Shown here piece after piece: positions 1 to 9,307 of a stretch of 64,000 nt of DNA. The notes below the pieces were generated by a model. The model worked only from the letters and a program-made list of their open reading frames with translations, searched no databases and was not told the origin of the DNA. The DNA lies in contig NZ_RQPJ01000001.1 in assembly GCF_003957295.1 (NCBI RefSeq), positions 248,001 through 312,000 of the forward strand. Direction: 5' to 3'. Within the stretch, counting starts at the first letter, position 1. Each line of letters opens with the position of its first letter. The position numbers and the translations under genes are program-made. The DNA comes from Arenibacter aquaticus. Lineage in GTDB: Bacteria; Bacteroidota; Bacteroidia; Flavobacteriales; Flavobacteriaceae.

Positions 1-614
1 ACTTTGCTTACTATATTAGACACAACATACCTCTTATCTTTTTAGATAGGGTACACAACCTCCCCAATTGTTCCACTATAATAATCAACAACAAGCAGGC
101 CGGCTTTGAAGCAACCGAACACCTAATAGAACAGGGGTGCAAAAACTTGCTCTGCATTAGTGGCAACCTGAAAAGAAATGTATATTCCGAACGGCTAATG
201 GGCTTTAAGGAGGCCCTTGCCAAACACCAAATGAAATTTAAAAAATCGAATTGCCTAGAGACCGAACTGGACCCCAATGATGTGCCAAAGGTGATAAATT
301 ATATAAAAAACCAAAAACAAGCTATAGACGGACTCTTCGTAGCCAGTGACACCTTTGCGGCCCATTGCATTAAAGCTCTAAAAAAAGAACATTTCAGAAT
401 ACCTGAAGACATTAAAATAATAGGTTTTAACAACGACCCTATTTCCGAACTGGTCACGCCTCCCTTAAGTACCATTAACTATCCCGGTTACGAAATGGGC
501 GTACTGGCCGGACAAAGTGTAATTAGCCAACTAAACGGAAGTTTAGACTTGCAGCCCGCCAATTCCATTACCTTGAGACATCAATTAATTATTAGAGAAT
601 CTACACATATTTAA
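1..614 (+). CDS. LacI-family transcriptional regulator, C-terminal part (5' end outside window)
   Basis: The reading frame is open from the first bases of the window and ends with TAA at 612-614, so the N-terminal helix-turn-helix lies to the left. The visible part is the periplasmic-binding-protein-like effector domain. It has the LacI-type stretch IPLIFLDRV, then AGFEATEHLIEQG, the segment around DGLFVASDTFA, and the C-terminal IKIIGFNNDPISELVTPPLSTI. These are typical of sugar-responsive LacI repressors. Its ligand cannot be read from the sequence. ThuA-domain and uronate isomerase genes follow, so a sugar or uronate effector is plausible (inference). The ThuA gene starts 13 nt downstream on the same strand and may be co-transcribed. 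A TTG codon at 147 could be mistaken for a start, but the upstream sequence is clearly the same domain. Confidence 0.85.
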   Translation, partial: FAYYIRHNIPLIFLDRVHNLPNCSTIIINNKQAGFEATEHLIEQGCKNLLCISGNLKRNVYSERLMGFKEALAKHQMKFKKSNCLETELDPNDVPKVINYIKNQKQAIDGLFVASDTFAAHCIKALKKEHFRIPEDIKIIGFNNDPISELVTPPLSTINYPGYEMGVLAGQSVISQLNGSLDLQPANSITLRHQLIIRESTHI

Positions 615-627
615 ATTTAAGCAACAC

Positions 628-1545
628 ATGAAAAAAATCCTTTTTACCAGTTTAGCCCTCATCTTTGTCGGTACCACCTTAGCACAAAATATAGAACAGT
701 TTGATGTTAACGACAAATGGCTTGCCAAAATAGAAACTTTGGCCCCCTCTACCACAAGAGTTAAGGCCGACACCAAAAAGGTTATGGTCTTTTCCCAACA
801 TACCGGCTTTTACCATTGGACCATTCCCCACAATGTGGAAATGCTAAAAATCCTGGGCGAAAAAACTGGAGCATTTGAGGTTACCATAGCGTATGATGTA
901 GACAGTTTTAGCAAGAAAAACCTAAAGCAATACGATGCCGTTATCCTAAACAATTCCAATCCGGCCGGCCCCAAAAGGGATCTCTTTTGGGACTTATTGC
1001 AAAAAAATTCCAACCTCAGTGATGAGGCCATAAGCAAGCTTGCCGCCCAATACGAGAACAACCTTATGAACTATGTGGCCAAGGGCGGTGGATTAATGAT
1101 CCTCCACGGCGCCATTACGGTACAAAACAACTCTACCGAATTTAGTAAAATGACAGGCGGCAGTTTTGACTACCACCCCAAGCAACAAAAAATGCACCTA
1201 AAGGAAGTAAATAAAGACCACCCTATGGTACAAGCCTTTAATGGCAATGGTTATACACATGTTGATGAACCTTATTTTTTTAAGAATGCTTATTTTGATT
1301 ACAACTTTAGGCCCCTATTGTACATAGAGGCCGATAAATTGGAAGGCTTGCGCAAAGAAGTAGATCAAAACACCATTTATGTATCCTGGATAAAAAGGCA
1401 TGGTAAAGGCCGGGTTTTTTATAGCTCCCCTTCCCATAATGCCCAAAGCATGGACCAAGCAGCACTATTGCAGTTCTTTTTAGATGGTATGCAATACGTT
1501 GTAGGGGACTTAAAATGCGATGATAGCCCTATAGGAAATCCCTGA
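628..1545 (+). CDS. ThuA-domain (class I glutamine amidotransferase-like) secreted protein
   Basis: The 305-residue product begins with a Sec signal peptide (MKKILFTSLALIFVGTTLAQ) and is probably periplasmic. The rest is a ThuA domain. It shows the N-terminal VMVFSQHTGFYHW segment, the NNSNPAGPKRDLFWD region, GGGLMILHGAI, and a C-terminal GKGRVFYSSPSHN with the histidine common to this family. ThuA proteins have a glutamine-amidotransferase-like fold. They sit in sugar-catabolic loci (trehalose use in rhizobia, many Bacteroidetes carbohydrate clusters), but their reaction is generally unknown. The gene follows the LacI-type regulator by 13 nt and is closed by a hairpin terminator at 1574-1608, so the two probably form the end of one transcript. 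Role here: carbohydrate-linked, function not assigned. Confidence 0.8.
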   Translation: MKKILFTSLALIFVGTTLAQNIEQFDVNDKWLAKIETLAPSTTRVKADTKKVMVFSQHTGFYHWTIPHNVEMLKILGEKTGAFEVTIAYDVDSFSKKNLKQYDAVILNNSNPAGPKRDLFWDLLQKNSNLSDEAISKLAAQYENNLMNYVAKGGGLMILHGAITVQNNSTEFSKMTGGSFDYHPKQQKMHLKEVNKDHPMVQAFNGNGYTHVDEPYFFKNAYFDYNFRPLLYIEADKLEGLRKEVDQNTIYVSWIKRHGKGRVFYSSPSHNAQSMDQAALLQFFLDGMQYVVGDLKCDDSPIGNP

Positions 1546-1573
1546 TCCACAGCACTTCATCTCTACAAAACAT

Positions 1574-1608
1574 AAAAAATGCGCACCTTAAACGGGTGCG
1601 CATTTTTT
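1574..1608 (+). terminator. Bidirectional intrinsic terminator
   Basis: An inverted repeat with arms TGCGCACC and GGTGCGCA around a short loop is flanked by A6 on the left and T6 on the right. It sits between the convergent ThuA-domain gene (stop 1545) and uxaC (stop 1649). It can therefore end both transcripts. Confidence 0.8.
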
Positions 1609-1648
1609 ATGTTACCAATTCCCTAAGGACGACTTAAAAGTCTATCAT

Positions 1649-3055
1649 TTATTTATTAAAATCGAAATAATTTTTGGCATTGTAATAAGAAATATCGGCT
1701 ACTATCTTCCCCAACCATTTTTCATCGGCAGGCAATTCCCCATTTACCACGTCATTACCTATAAGGTTACATAAAATCCTCCTAAAATATTCATGTCTAG
1801 GAAAAGACAAAAAGCTTCGGGAATCGGTCAACATTCCAACGAAGCAACTTAAAAGTCCCATGTTGGAAAGCGCATTCATTTGCTTTTCCATACCGTCTTT
1901 TTGATCTAAGAACCACCATCCGGAACCAAATTGCACTTTTCCCTTTACACTACCATCATTAAAATTACCCACCATGGTAGCTATCACTTCATTGTCGGCC
2001 GGGTTTAGGTTGTAAATTATAGTCTTGGCCAATTGATCTGTACCGTCCAATTCGTTTAAAAAGCCACTTAATGCCCTAGCCTGGGAAAAATCCCCAATAG
2101 AATCAAACCCCGTATCAGGGCCCAGTACGGACAATAACCTTTTGTTGTTATCACGGATGGCCCCAATATGAAACTGTTGCACCCAGCCTCTTTTATGATA
2201 TGCCCTTCCCAAAAACAGTAACACTTGCGATTTAAAGTATTGAACCTCCTCATTGGAAAGTGCCTTGCCTTCCCTCACCTTTTTAAACAGCTCGGCCGCT
2301 ACATAGGTCCCTTCCTTGAAGTAATACAGTTGCTCCAGGCCATGGTCTGCCAATCTACATCCCTGATCATGAAAAAAATCCATTCTATTTTCCAAAGCCG
2401 ATAAAAGATCGTCGTAACTTTCTATACTCAACTTAGCCGCATTCCCTAATTCTTCCAAATAGGAAACATAGGAAGCCCCTAAGTCTATGGCAAATGCCTT
2501 ATCTGGTCTAAAGGTTGGAAAAACCTTTGGCGAGTCGCCCTTTTCCTTTATGCTTTTATGAAAGGCCAGGGTATCTGTTGGCTGATCGGTGGTGCACAAT
2601 GATTCTACATTCTGTTGCTGCAACAGTCCTATGGTACTATGCGATTTCCCTTGCAGTATTGCCGTTGTCTTTTCATAAATTTCCTCTGCATTGTCCGGCC
2701 CTAAAAGCTCCTGAATACCAAAATAGCGCTGCAACTCAAGATGCGTCCAATGGTAGAGCGGATTCCTTACGGTATAGGGAACGGTTTCTGCCCATTTTAA
2801 GAACTTCTCCTTATCCGATGCATTTCCGGTAATGTACTTCTCATTTACACCCAACGCACGCATGGCCCTCCATTTGTAATGATCCCCGGCCAGCCATACT
2901 TGACTGATGTTTTCAAAAACCCGATTTCCGTCAATCTCCTCTGGAGGCAGGTGATTGTGATAATCTATAATTGGTAAGTTTTTGGAATAATTATGATATA
3001 AAATTTTAGAAAATTCGCTCTGCAACAAGAAATCTTCATTTATAAAAGTCTTCAT
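1649..3055 (-). CDS. uxaC: Uronate isomerase
   Basis: This 468-residue enzyme matches the length of the UxaC family (about 470). It should interconvert D-glucuronate and D-fructuronate, or D-galacturonate and D-tagaturonate, in the cytoplasm as the first step of hexuronate catabolism. The family signature is clear: the N-terminal IIDYHNHLPPEEI supplies the metal-ligating histidines of the amidohydrolase-superfamily barrel. It is followed by QVWLAGDHYKWRAMRALGV and NPLYHWTHLELQRYFGI. A late segment, FVGMLTDSRSFLSFPRHEYFRR, is typical of the family. No other uronate gene (uxaA, uxaB, kdgK) is in the window, so the rest of the pathway must be elsewhere, perhaps to the left. The haem lipoprotein gene starts upstream on the same strand, ending 68 nt before uxaC begins. 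Confidence 0.93.
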   Translation of the reverse strand: MKTFINEDFLLQSEFSKILYHNYSKNLPIIDYHNHLPPEEIDGNRVFENISQVWLAGDHYKWRAMRALGVNEKYITGNASDKEKFLKWAETVPYTVRNPLYHWTHLELQRYFGIQELLGPDNAEEIYEKTTAILQGKSHSTIGLLQQQNVESLCTTDQPTDTLAFHKSIKEKGDSPKVFPTFRPDKAFAIDLGASYVSYLEELGNAAKLSIESYDDLLSALENRMDFFHDQGCRLADHGLEQLYYFKEGTYVAAELFKKVREGKALSNEEVQYFKSQVLLFLGRAYHKRGWVQQFHIGAIRDNNKRLLSVLGPDTGFDSIGDFSQARALSGFLNELDGTDQLAKTIIYNLNPADNEVIATMVGNFNDGSVKGKVQFGSGWWFLDQKDGMEKQMNALSNMGLLSCFVGMLTDSRSFLSFPRHEYFRRILCNLIGNDVVNGELPADEKWLGKIVADISYYNAKNYFDFNK

Positions 3056-3123
3056 CTTTCTACCGGGTTTGAATTTTTAATGATTAACTATTTATTAGAA
3101 CAGACCACTGCCAGCAAATAAAA

Positions 3124-5358
3124 TTATTTCCCTAAGGTTTGGTATAGTTCTTCTTCCGTATACCCTATACCAGCTTTAGGTTTAGCATTTCGGAGTTCTT
3201 TGATTTTTTCGGGCTTCAGCCCTTTTGGCTTAACGGAAAAAGCATTGGTAACATATGAAATAATATCCGATATATCCTTGTCGGTAATATCAGTATTATA
3301 CATTAACCCGGGCATTTGATGGTTTTTATCATAGATTTCACCATTAATCAGCAGGGGACCTTTTAGACCGTGGAGAATTATTAAACCTAATTGCTCCAAA
3401 TGGGTAGATATATATTCGGACCCCACCAATGGCGGTGCCAATCCGTTAATACCTTCCCCGCTGGAGGAATGGCATGAGGCACAAATCTGACGAAATAGAA
3501 CGGCTCCATTGGTTCTGGAATCGGCCCTTGCAATTCTAGTGGAATAAATATAATTCTGTTTATCGTTTTCTTTACGGGAAACGGTCTCTGCCAATAAATT
3601 ATCAAGATCGGAATCCTGCAAATTGGCCAACTTACCCATTCCGGATTTCAAGGCTGGCATCACCTCTTCGGCCCCACTCACAATGGCCTCCTGATATATT
3701 TTTTTATCACTGTATTTTTGGGACAACTCATAAATAACCGGAAAGAATACATCCTGGTCATACTGAGCCCATACCCCCAAAGTGGTTGATAGATAAAGAT
3801 CCATCATAGGCTGATTCCTATCCACGGCCTCTTTAAAGATCTGCTCTGCCTTGGAAACGTTTTGGGCCGATGCAAACCCTTCCATAAGAACAAGGGCATG
3901 TGAAGCCACATTTGGCCTACCATTTTTAACCATATCCCCCAACATATCAAACTCCAGCTCATCTAATCCTTCAAGTACATACAGTGCGTGTATTTGGGAC
4001 AAGGGGCTGTCATTATCCCCAAGCATATTCTTTAATTGCGGCAAGGCCTCCACATCCTTATTGTGAATCAAAATTTGTTGGGCACGATCTCTAATCCAAC
4101 CATTGGTATCCTTTAAAGCCGCCACTAATTGGGATGTTGAAAAAGTCTCCAGATCAGGAATAGTTTTAGCGGCCTGACCTTTAGCACTAACCCTTAGTAT
4201 CCTTCCATAATTTTGAATAGTATCCAATTTTTTCTGGGCCGATATTTTTTTCAGATAAGGACTTAAAAATGCGTAATGCTGAATTACACCACGGTGCATA
4301 TCCACAACATACATATTCCCATCCGGTCCGTTTGAAAGGTTTACCGGCCTAAAGCCTTCGTCCGTAGAGGCCAGAAATTCCTTACCCTCCCAAGCCTGCT
4401 TGGCCACTACTCTATCTGCTTCAAAAGAGAGTACGTTCCTTTTTACCAGATTAACTTCCGGCACACAGACAAATACATTCTGATCATAACCTTCAGGAAA
4501 CGTTCCGCCCCTATACACCAGAGGACCACAGGCGGCCGTTACATTACGCAACAAACTATCTTGGTCCAAAACCCCTTTTTCATACCCCCTGTTTACCGAT
4601 GCTGCGTGCAAGGGATAAACCCGCTGATCCTTGGTTAACCTTTCATCCACTCCCACCTTGGGTACAAAAAACTTATTCCTGGTAAGCCTATTGGGCAGTA
4701 CGTGATCTCCCAGCAACTGGGTAGAATTATTATTGTAGTATAGTCGCCCAAAATTATCGTGTGAAATACCCCATTGCCCCCTTTGGGTAGTAGGTTCTTT
4801 TTTCCAAACTCCGTTTTTTCGCTGATATCTATAATTGGACTTGGCATTGTAAATCCAATTATCCACATTCATCATTAAACCATTTGGCTGATGTTCCGGA
4901 TTCCCTACTACAGCGTACAAAGAATCTACCAGCACCCGGTTTACGGGCTTATCATCCTTAATTTCCACAAACCAAAGATTGGGTGATTCCGCATATAACA
5001 AGCCCCCGTAGACCAATGCCAAGGCCCTTGGCATAACCAAACTATCCAGAAAGGTTTTGGCATGATCCATAACCCCATCTTGGTCCAAATCCTCCAATAT
5101 CTTGATGGACCCACTGGGCAAATCCTCATCGTCACCTTCCAAATTAACCATAAATCCGGTCATTTCGGCAACCCAAATACGTCCTTTGGAATCAAAATCA
5201 ATTGCCACGGGAGCTGTCAATAATGGTTCGGAGGCTACAACATCTAAAGAGAAGCCCTCCTCCAAGGTATAATCGTCAAGTGAAATTTCTGGCTCATCAT
5301 AGGAAGTTTTACAGGATGCAATGAACAACAGAAGGACAATACTTAAAAGTAATCTCAT
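3124..5358 (-). CDS. Haem-binding lipoprotein: PVC-type dehydrogenase-like propeller, HEAT-like region, cytochrome c
   Basis: The 744-residue product starts with a lipoprotein signal (MRLLLSIVLLLFIASCKTS; lipobox IASC), so it is probably anchored in a periplasmic leaflet. Residues about 30-390 resemble the membrane-bound dehydrogenase/L-sorbosone dehydrogenase-like beta-propeller family, with segments such as DFDSKGRIWVAEMTGFM and NLSNGPDGNMYVVDMHRG. Residues about 410-570 form a helical HEAT-like repeat region. Residues about 615-715 form a class I cytochrome c domain with the haem motif CASCH near residue 626 and a likely axial methionine in HQMPGL. Such proteins are common in Bacteroidetes and Planctomycetes polysaccharide loci. 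They are thought to oxidise sugars or lactones with electrons passed to the respiratory chain, but substrates are mostly unknown. It lies directly upstream of uxaC on the same strand, so a uronate or aldose substrate is possible (inference). Confidence 0.8.
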   Translation of the reverse strand: MRLLLSIVLLLFIASCKTSYDEPEISLDDYTLEEGFSLDVVASEPLLTAPVAIDFDSKGRIWVAEMTGFMVNLEGDDEDLPSGSIKILEDLDQDGVMDHAKTFLDSLVMPRALALVYGGLLYAESPNLWFVEIKDDKPVNRVLVDSLYAVVGNPEHQPNGLMMNVDNWIYNAKSNYRYQRKNGVWKKEPTTQRGQWGISHDNFGRLYYNNNSTQLLGDHVLPNRLTRNKFFVPKVGVDERLTKDQRVYPLHAASVNRGYEKGVLDQDSLLRNVTAACGPLVYRGGTFPEGYDQNVFVCVPEVNLVKRNVLSFEADRVVAKQAWEGKEFLASTDEGFRPVNLSNGPDGNMYVVDMHRGVIQHYAFLSPYLKKISAQKKLDTIQNYGRILRVSAKGQAAKTIPDLETFSTSQLVAALKDTNGWIRDRAQQILIHNKDVEALPQLKNMLGDNDSPLSQIHALYVLEGLDELEFDMLGDMVKNGRPNVASHALVLMEGFASAQNVSKAEQIFKEAVDRNQPMMDLYLSTTLGVWAQYDQDVFFPVIYELSQKYSDKKIYQEAIVSGAEEVMPALKSGMGKLANLQDSDLDNLLAETVSRKENDKQNYIYSTRIARADSRTNGAVLFRQICASCHSSSGEGINGLAPPLVGSEYISTHLEQLGLIILHGLKGPLLINGEIYDKNHQMPGLMYNTDITDKDISDIISYVTNAFSVKPKGLKPEKIKELRNAKPKAGIGYTEEELYQTLGK

Positions 5359-5699
5359 GAATTAAAAAATTTAGCACATCTAACCTCCAACAGGCCCTCA
5401 GCATATAACCAGCCTCTTAACTCTTGGATGGTCCACTCAAAATAGTAAAATGCACCAATAATGGACTTATTTTTTCGCAGGCACTAAAATAACGCAGTGC
5501 AACCTAAAATACTAATGGATTATAATAAATTTGACATAATATAGCTTGATTACCAGAACAATCTTACGATTTTAACTAAAATCACACTATTTGCACCCTA
5601 ATAGCCTTCAGAAGTGAAAACCCCTCCAACTGTATGGTTAAATTCTGTATCACAAGGCTGCAAAACAACTGTAGAGCATATTTTACGATTGGACGTAAA
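5359..5699. other. Intergenic spacer upstream of the haem lipoprotein
   Basis: No convincing ORF or RNA gene was seen. The spacer must carry the promoter of the haem lipoprotein (minus strand) and the 3' end of the response-regulator transcript. It contains the 14-mer ATCTTACGATTTTA at 5561-5574, which recurs at 44700-44713 upstream of SusC 2. Confidence 0.5.
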
Positions 5700-6095
5700 T
5701 TATACTTCTATACTGCTCAACAATTCGCTTATTCTGCCTTCGGTCAAGGGTTTTGCGATAAAATCAGCGACAATATCATAGTCTTTGGCGCGTTCCATAT
5801 CCCTGGAATCAATTGAAGAACTCAAAATATACAGGCGTATATTCTCTAGCCCGGACAGTTTACCAAAGGCTTCCAAGAACTCCCAGCCATCCATAATAGG
5901 CATGTTCAAATCCAAAAAAATAACTTCGGGTAACTCCGCTTCAGACTCCAGAAGCTTTACAATTGTTTCCAGTGCCTCCTTTCCGTTCTGAAAAACAACA
6001 ATATTGGATGCGAAACCACATTTTTTCAGAAGTACTTTAGAACCAAAAACAAAAATTGGGTCGTCATCTATAATAAAGGTGGTATTGATTTTCAT
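5700..6095 (-). CDS. Single-domain response regulator (CheY-like)
   Basis: The 131-residue protein is one receiver domain with no output domain. The acidic pair is in FIIDDDPIF, the phospho-accepting aspartate is in VIFLDLNMPIMDGWEF (about residue 62), the switch serine/threonine position is in YILSSSI, and the invariant lysine is in FIAKPL. Receiver-only proteins act as phosphorelay intermediates or through protein-protein contacts. It lies 173 nt downstream of the multi-PAS histidine kinase on the same strand. The two are the obvious cognate pair and probably share a transcript. The histidine kinase lacks its own receiver domain, which is consistent with this pairing. The output target cannot be read from the window. 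Confidence 0.88.
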   Translation of the reverse strand: MKINTTFIIDDDPIFVFGSKVLLKKCGFASNIVVFQNGKEALETIVKLLESEAELPEVIFLDLNMPIMDGWEFLEAFGKLSGLENIRLYILSSSIDSRDMERAKDYDIVADFIAKPLTEGRISELLSSIEV

Positions 6096-6268
6096 ATAAT
6101 TAAAAAGATTCTATAATTCTTGATCCAATACCTTACCTTTTGTACATTCATTTTTTACGCATCTAAGGTAATTGATACGCAAGGATTTTACCAATACATA
6201 TTTGTCTATATGTAATATTTTATGAACTCCCATTTTCTAAAAAGACATTTTATTATATTTGATTAAAT

Positions 6269-9200
6269 TTATTTTGCGATCAAAAAGTAGGTGGTAAAGG
6301 TAGTTCCTTTATTTAATTCGCTTTCCACCATTATACTGCCGCCCATGGCTTCAATCTGATTCTTACTAATAAACAGCCCAATTCCCCTTGCTTCCGGATG
6401 ACTATGAAAAGTTTTATACATACCAAAAACTTTAGAACCGTGTCTATCCAAATCCAATCCCAAACCATTATCTTCAATACTTAGATAAGCAAAACTACCT
6501 TTTAATCCGCCTAATACCTTTATTTCCAAATTTCGGTCTGGCGACCTATACTTTATGGCATTGGTAACCAGATTCAGAATAATACTCTCCAAATAGGCGT
6601 GTACGGCCAAAACATTGATATCGGAATCGATATTCACTTCAACCTTGGCATTGGTTTTATTTACCAGGGATTGAACCGTATTTAATGCCTTTTGAACGTT
6701 GGCCAATAAATTTTGGGAGGTCAAGGTAGAACTCACCTTGGAATTTATTTCAACAATTTCATTTAGCTGAAAGATTGTCTCGTTCATATTATCCGAAACA
6801 GCTTTTATATTTCGATAATAATCATTTTTAAGCAAGCTGGGGTTATCCTGTAGTGCCAAATCCAGTAACATGCTAATATTACTGGTATGGGACCTTAGGT
6901 TATGGGAAACGATATGTGCAAAATTTATCAATCTGTTGTTGTGTTCGGTAAGATTCTCGGTCAATTGTTTTTTATCGGAAATATCCTGCACTTGTGCCAC
7001 CAAATGGGTATAGACTCCAGCGTCATTTTGAACAGCTGCTATACCGGAATTAACCCAGACGTAATCCCCTGACTTATGCACACAGCGCTGCTCCATTTTA
7101 AACACTCCTTTTTCCCCCCTTTGAATATCATCCAACATCTGACGAACACTGTCCTTATCCGTCGGATGTACCAAATCTATAATTGATTTCTGAAGAATCT
7201 CCTTTTCATCATAACCCAGTATATCGCAAATCCTGGGATTCGCTTTTTTCAACCTGCCGTCAAGATCAATTACCAGCATCCCTATTGCCGCATGTTTAAA
7301 AGACCTCCTAAACTCCTCTTCTTTGATAGCCAATTCTTTTGTTGCCCTTGTCTTCTCATCAATATCCTGGAAAAAACCGTACAATCTGGCACACTTCCCA
7401 TCCTCCATAACGGGAATACCAATGGTCCTGGACCAAAACACTTTATTGGTTGTGCTAACAACCTGAAGTTCAAGATCAAAGCCTTCTCCTTTTTCCACGG
7501 CACGTTCTATGGCTTCAACAAAGGTTTCCCGTTGTTGGCCAGATGCAAAAAAGGTGTAAACCTCCTCCAGAGTGGGTACAAAATCGTCTTGAACTTCCGC
7601 CATTTTTTTGATTGTTGGGCTCCAATAAACCGTATTGCCTGTCAAATCCAGTTCCCATATCCCAATATTCACGGCATCATTTATTCGCTGCATTAGGTCC
7701 ACATTGTGGGCCAATAGCATTTCATTTTCCTTGCGCTCGGTGATATCCTGTATCTGGGCCACAAAATGAATGATATCACCTTGATCATTGTTAATAGCAG
7801 ACATGCATACGTTGGCCCAGATTACAGATCCATTCTTATGAATAAACCTATGGTCTAGCTTTATATACTTATGTTTACCTAAAAACAGCTCCTCTATTAG
7901 CTTTCTATTCACTTTTAGATCGTTGGGCTCTGCTATTTTCTCAAGGTTCATCTGCTGCAGTTCTTCCTCGCTATAGCCAAAGATCCCACTTAAACTGTCA
8001 TTTGCCTGTAATAGTTTATTCTCTTTGTTTATCAGGGCCATCCCAATCGCAGAGTGATTAAAGGTCTGCCTAAACTGCTCCTCCCTTATCTTTATTTGCA
8101 GTTGTACCTTTTTTATTTGATCTACATCCTGTATAAGTCCAAAAAGGCTTATACACTCTCCCTTTTTATGCTCTGAAACCCCTATAACCCTCACCCATTT
8201 TACTCGGCTACTACTGCTCTTGATGCGCAGTTCTTCATCAAACTCCATAGGTTGCTTTAAAGCCTGATCAATTATAGCCTGAAAACGATTCCGATCCTCT
8301 CCTTCCAAATAAAATTCCAATCCACCTTCCAAAGTTGGAACATAGTCTTGGGGCACTTCATGGATTTCATTTACTGCTTTATTCCAAAAAATGGTATTGT
8401 TCAGTGGATCCAATTCCCAATAGCCAATTTTTGCCGCCTCACCAGATCGCTCAAAAAGATCCTTGTATTTTTTAAGTAATAGTTCGTTCGTTTTTCTTTT
8501 CGTAATATCATAGTGGATACCTGAAACTATATGGGGAAGACCTTCGGAATTATATTTGGTGATTTCACCTCTGCTCAGCATCCAGACCCAGTGTCCATCT
8601 TTATGGCGCATCCTAAATTCAACCTCATAAACACCTAGATTGCCCACATGATCCTGAAGTGAACGTTCTATAATAGGTACATCATCCGGGTGCACAAGAC
8701 CCAAAAACGCCTCATAATTGATAGGCTCCAATTCCTCCAAGGTATAGCCTACCATACCTGCCCACCGCTCATTACATACAACTTCCCCTGTAATAAGATT
8801 ACCTTCCCATATTCCAATCTTGGCCCCTTTTACAACATTTTTAAAATACTCTTTCCTTCTTCTTATCTCTAGCTCTAAGGATTTGTATTTATGAATGTTG
8901 TAAGCCACACCCAATATCCGCAAAGGGCCTTCCAACCCATCCATAACCAAGAACCCCTTTAGGTTATACCATATTGGATCATTGTTTTTGGGGATCAGCC
9001 TTAGCTCCACATTAACATTGGTTACAACAGAAGCCCCGTTAAGGTCCTTATAAGAGTTTTGTAGTATTTCCCGGTCGGGTCCATACACCAGTGTTAAAAA
9101 ATCAACGGTCATGCCTCCACCTACTTCTTGGGCATACCCCAAAGACTTGGCCAGGTTGTTGTTGATACTACCTTTCTCAGGATTCCTTAAATCACAACAC

Positions 9201-9307
9201 CACAAGCCATCCAGAACATATTGCTCCAAATAGCTAAAAATACCACTTTCGTCATTTAACAATTGACCAAAGTCTTTTTGAAATGTACCATTATTGTATT
9301 TTGGCAT
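6269..9307 (-). CDS. Cytoplasmic histidine kinase with six PAS domains
   Basis: The 1012-residue sensor has no signal peptide or membrane segment. Six PAS or PAS-like units follow at about residues 20-135, 156-275, 289-400, 411-530, 534-655 and 664-785, several with clear PAC ends such as HIVSGIHYDITKRK, FVAQIQDITERK and LVAQVQDISDKK. The kinase core follows: H-box IVSHNLRSHTSNI (His near residue 800), N-box NLVTNAIKYRS, G1 box DNGLGLDL and G2 box ARGIGLFIS. The unusual HNLRSHTSNI H-box is common in Bacteroidetes kinases. PAS 3-4 and PAS 5-6 look like a tandem duplication of a two-domain unit. The ligand or redox cue is unknown. The likely partner is the receiver protein just downstream. The start codon directly abuts a G6 run preceded by an A run (9308 onward), an unusually close purine tract for a ribosome site. 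Confidence 0.9.
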   Translation of the reverse strand: MPKYNNGTFQKDFGQLLNDESGIFSYLEQYVLDGLWCCDLRNPEKGSINNNLAKSLGYAQEVGGGMTVDFLTLVYGPDREILQNSYKDLNGASVVTNVNVELRLIPKNNDPIWYNLKGFLVMDGLEGPLRILGVAYNIHKYKSLELEIRRRKEYFKNVVKGAKIGIWEGNLITGEVVCNERWAGMVGYTLEELEPINYEAFLGLVHPDDVPIIERSLQDHVGNLGVYEVEFRMRHKDGHWVWMLSRGEITKYNSEGLPHIVSGIHYDITKRKTNELLLKKYKDLFERSGEAAKIGYWELDPLNNTIFWNKAVNEIHEVPQDYVPTLEGGLEFYLEGEDRNRFQAIIDQALKQPMEFDEELRIKSSSSRVKWVRVIGVSEHKKGECISLFGLIQDVDQIKKVQLQIKIREEQFRQTFNHSAIGMALINKENKLLQANDSLSGIFGYSEEELQQMNLEKIAEPNDLKVNRKLIEELFLGKHKYIKLDHRFIHKNGSVIWANVCMSAINNDQGDIIHFVAQIQDITERKENEMLLAHNVDLMQRINDAVNIGIWELDLTGNTVYWSPTIKKMAEVQDDFVPTLEEVYTFFASGQQRETFVEAIERAVEKGEGFDLELQVVSTTNKVFWSRTIGIPVMEDGKCARLYGFFQDIDEKTRATKELAIKEEEFRRSFKHAAIGMLVIDLDGRLKKANPRICDILGYDEKEILQKSIIDLVHPTDKDSVRQMLDDIQRGEKGVFKMEQRCVHKSGDYVWVNSGIAAVQNDAGVYTHLVAQVQDISDKKQLTENLTEHNNRLINFAHIVSHNLRSHTSNISMLLDLALQDNPSLLKNDYYRNIKAVSDNMNETIFQLNEIVEINSKVSSTLTSQNLLANVQKALNTVQSLVNKTNAKVEVNIDSDINVLAVHAYLESIILNLVTNAIKYRSPDRNLEIKVLGGLKGSFAYLSIEDNGLGLDLDRHGSKVFGMYKTFHSHPEARGIGLFISKNQIEAMGGSIMVESELNKGTTFTTYFLIAK

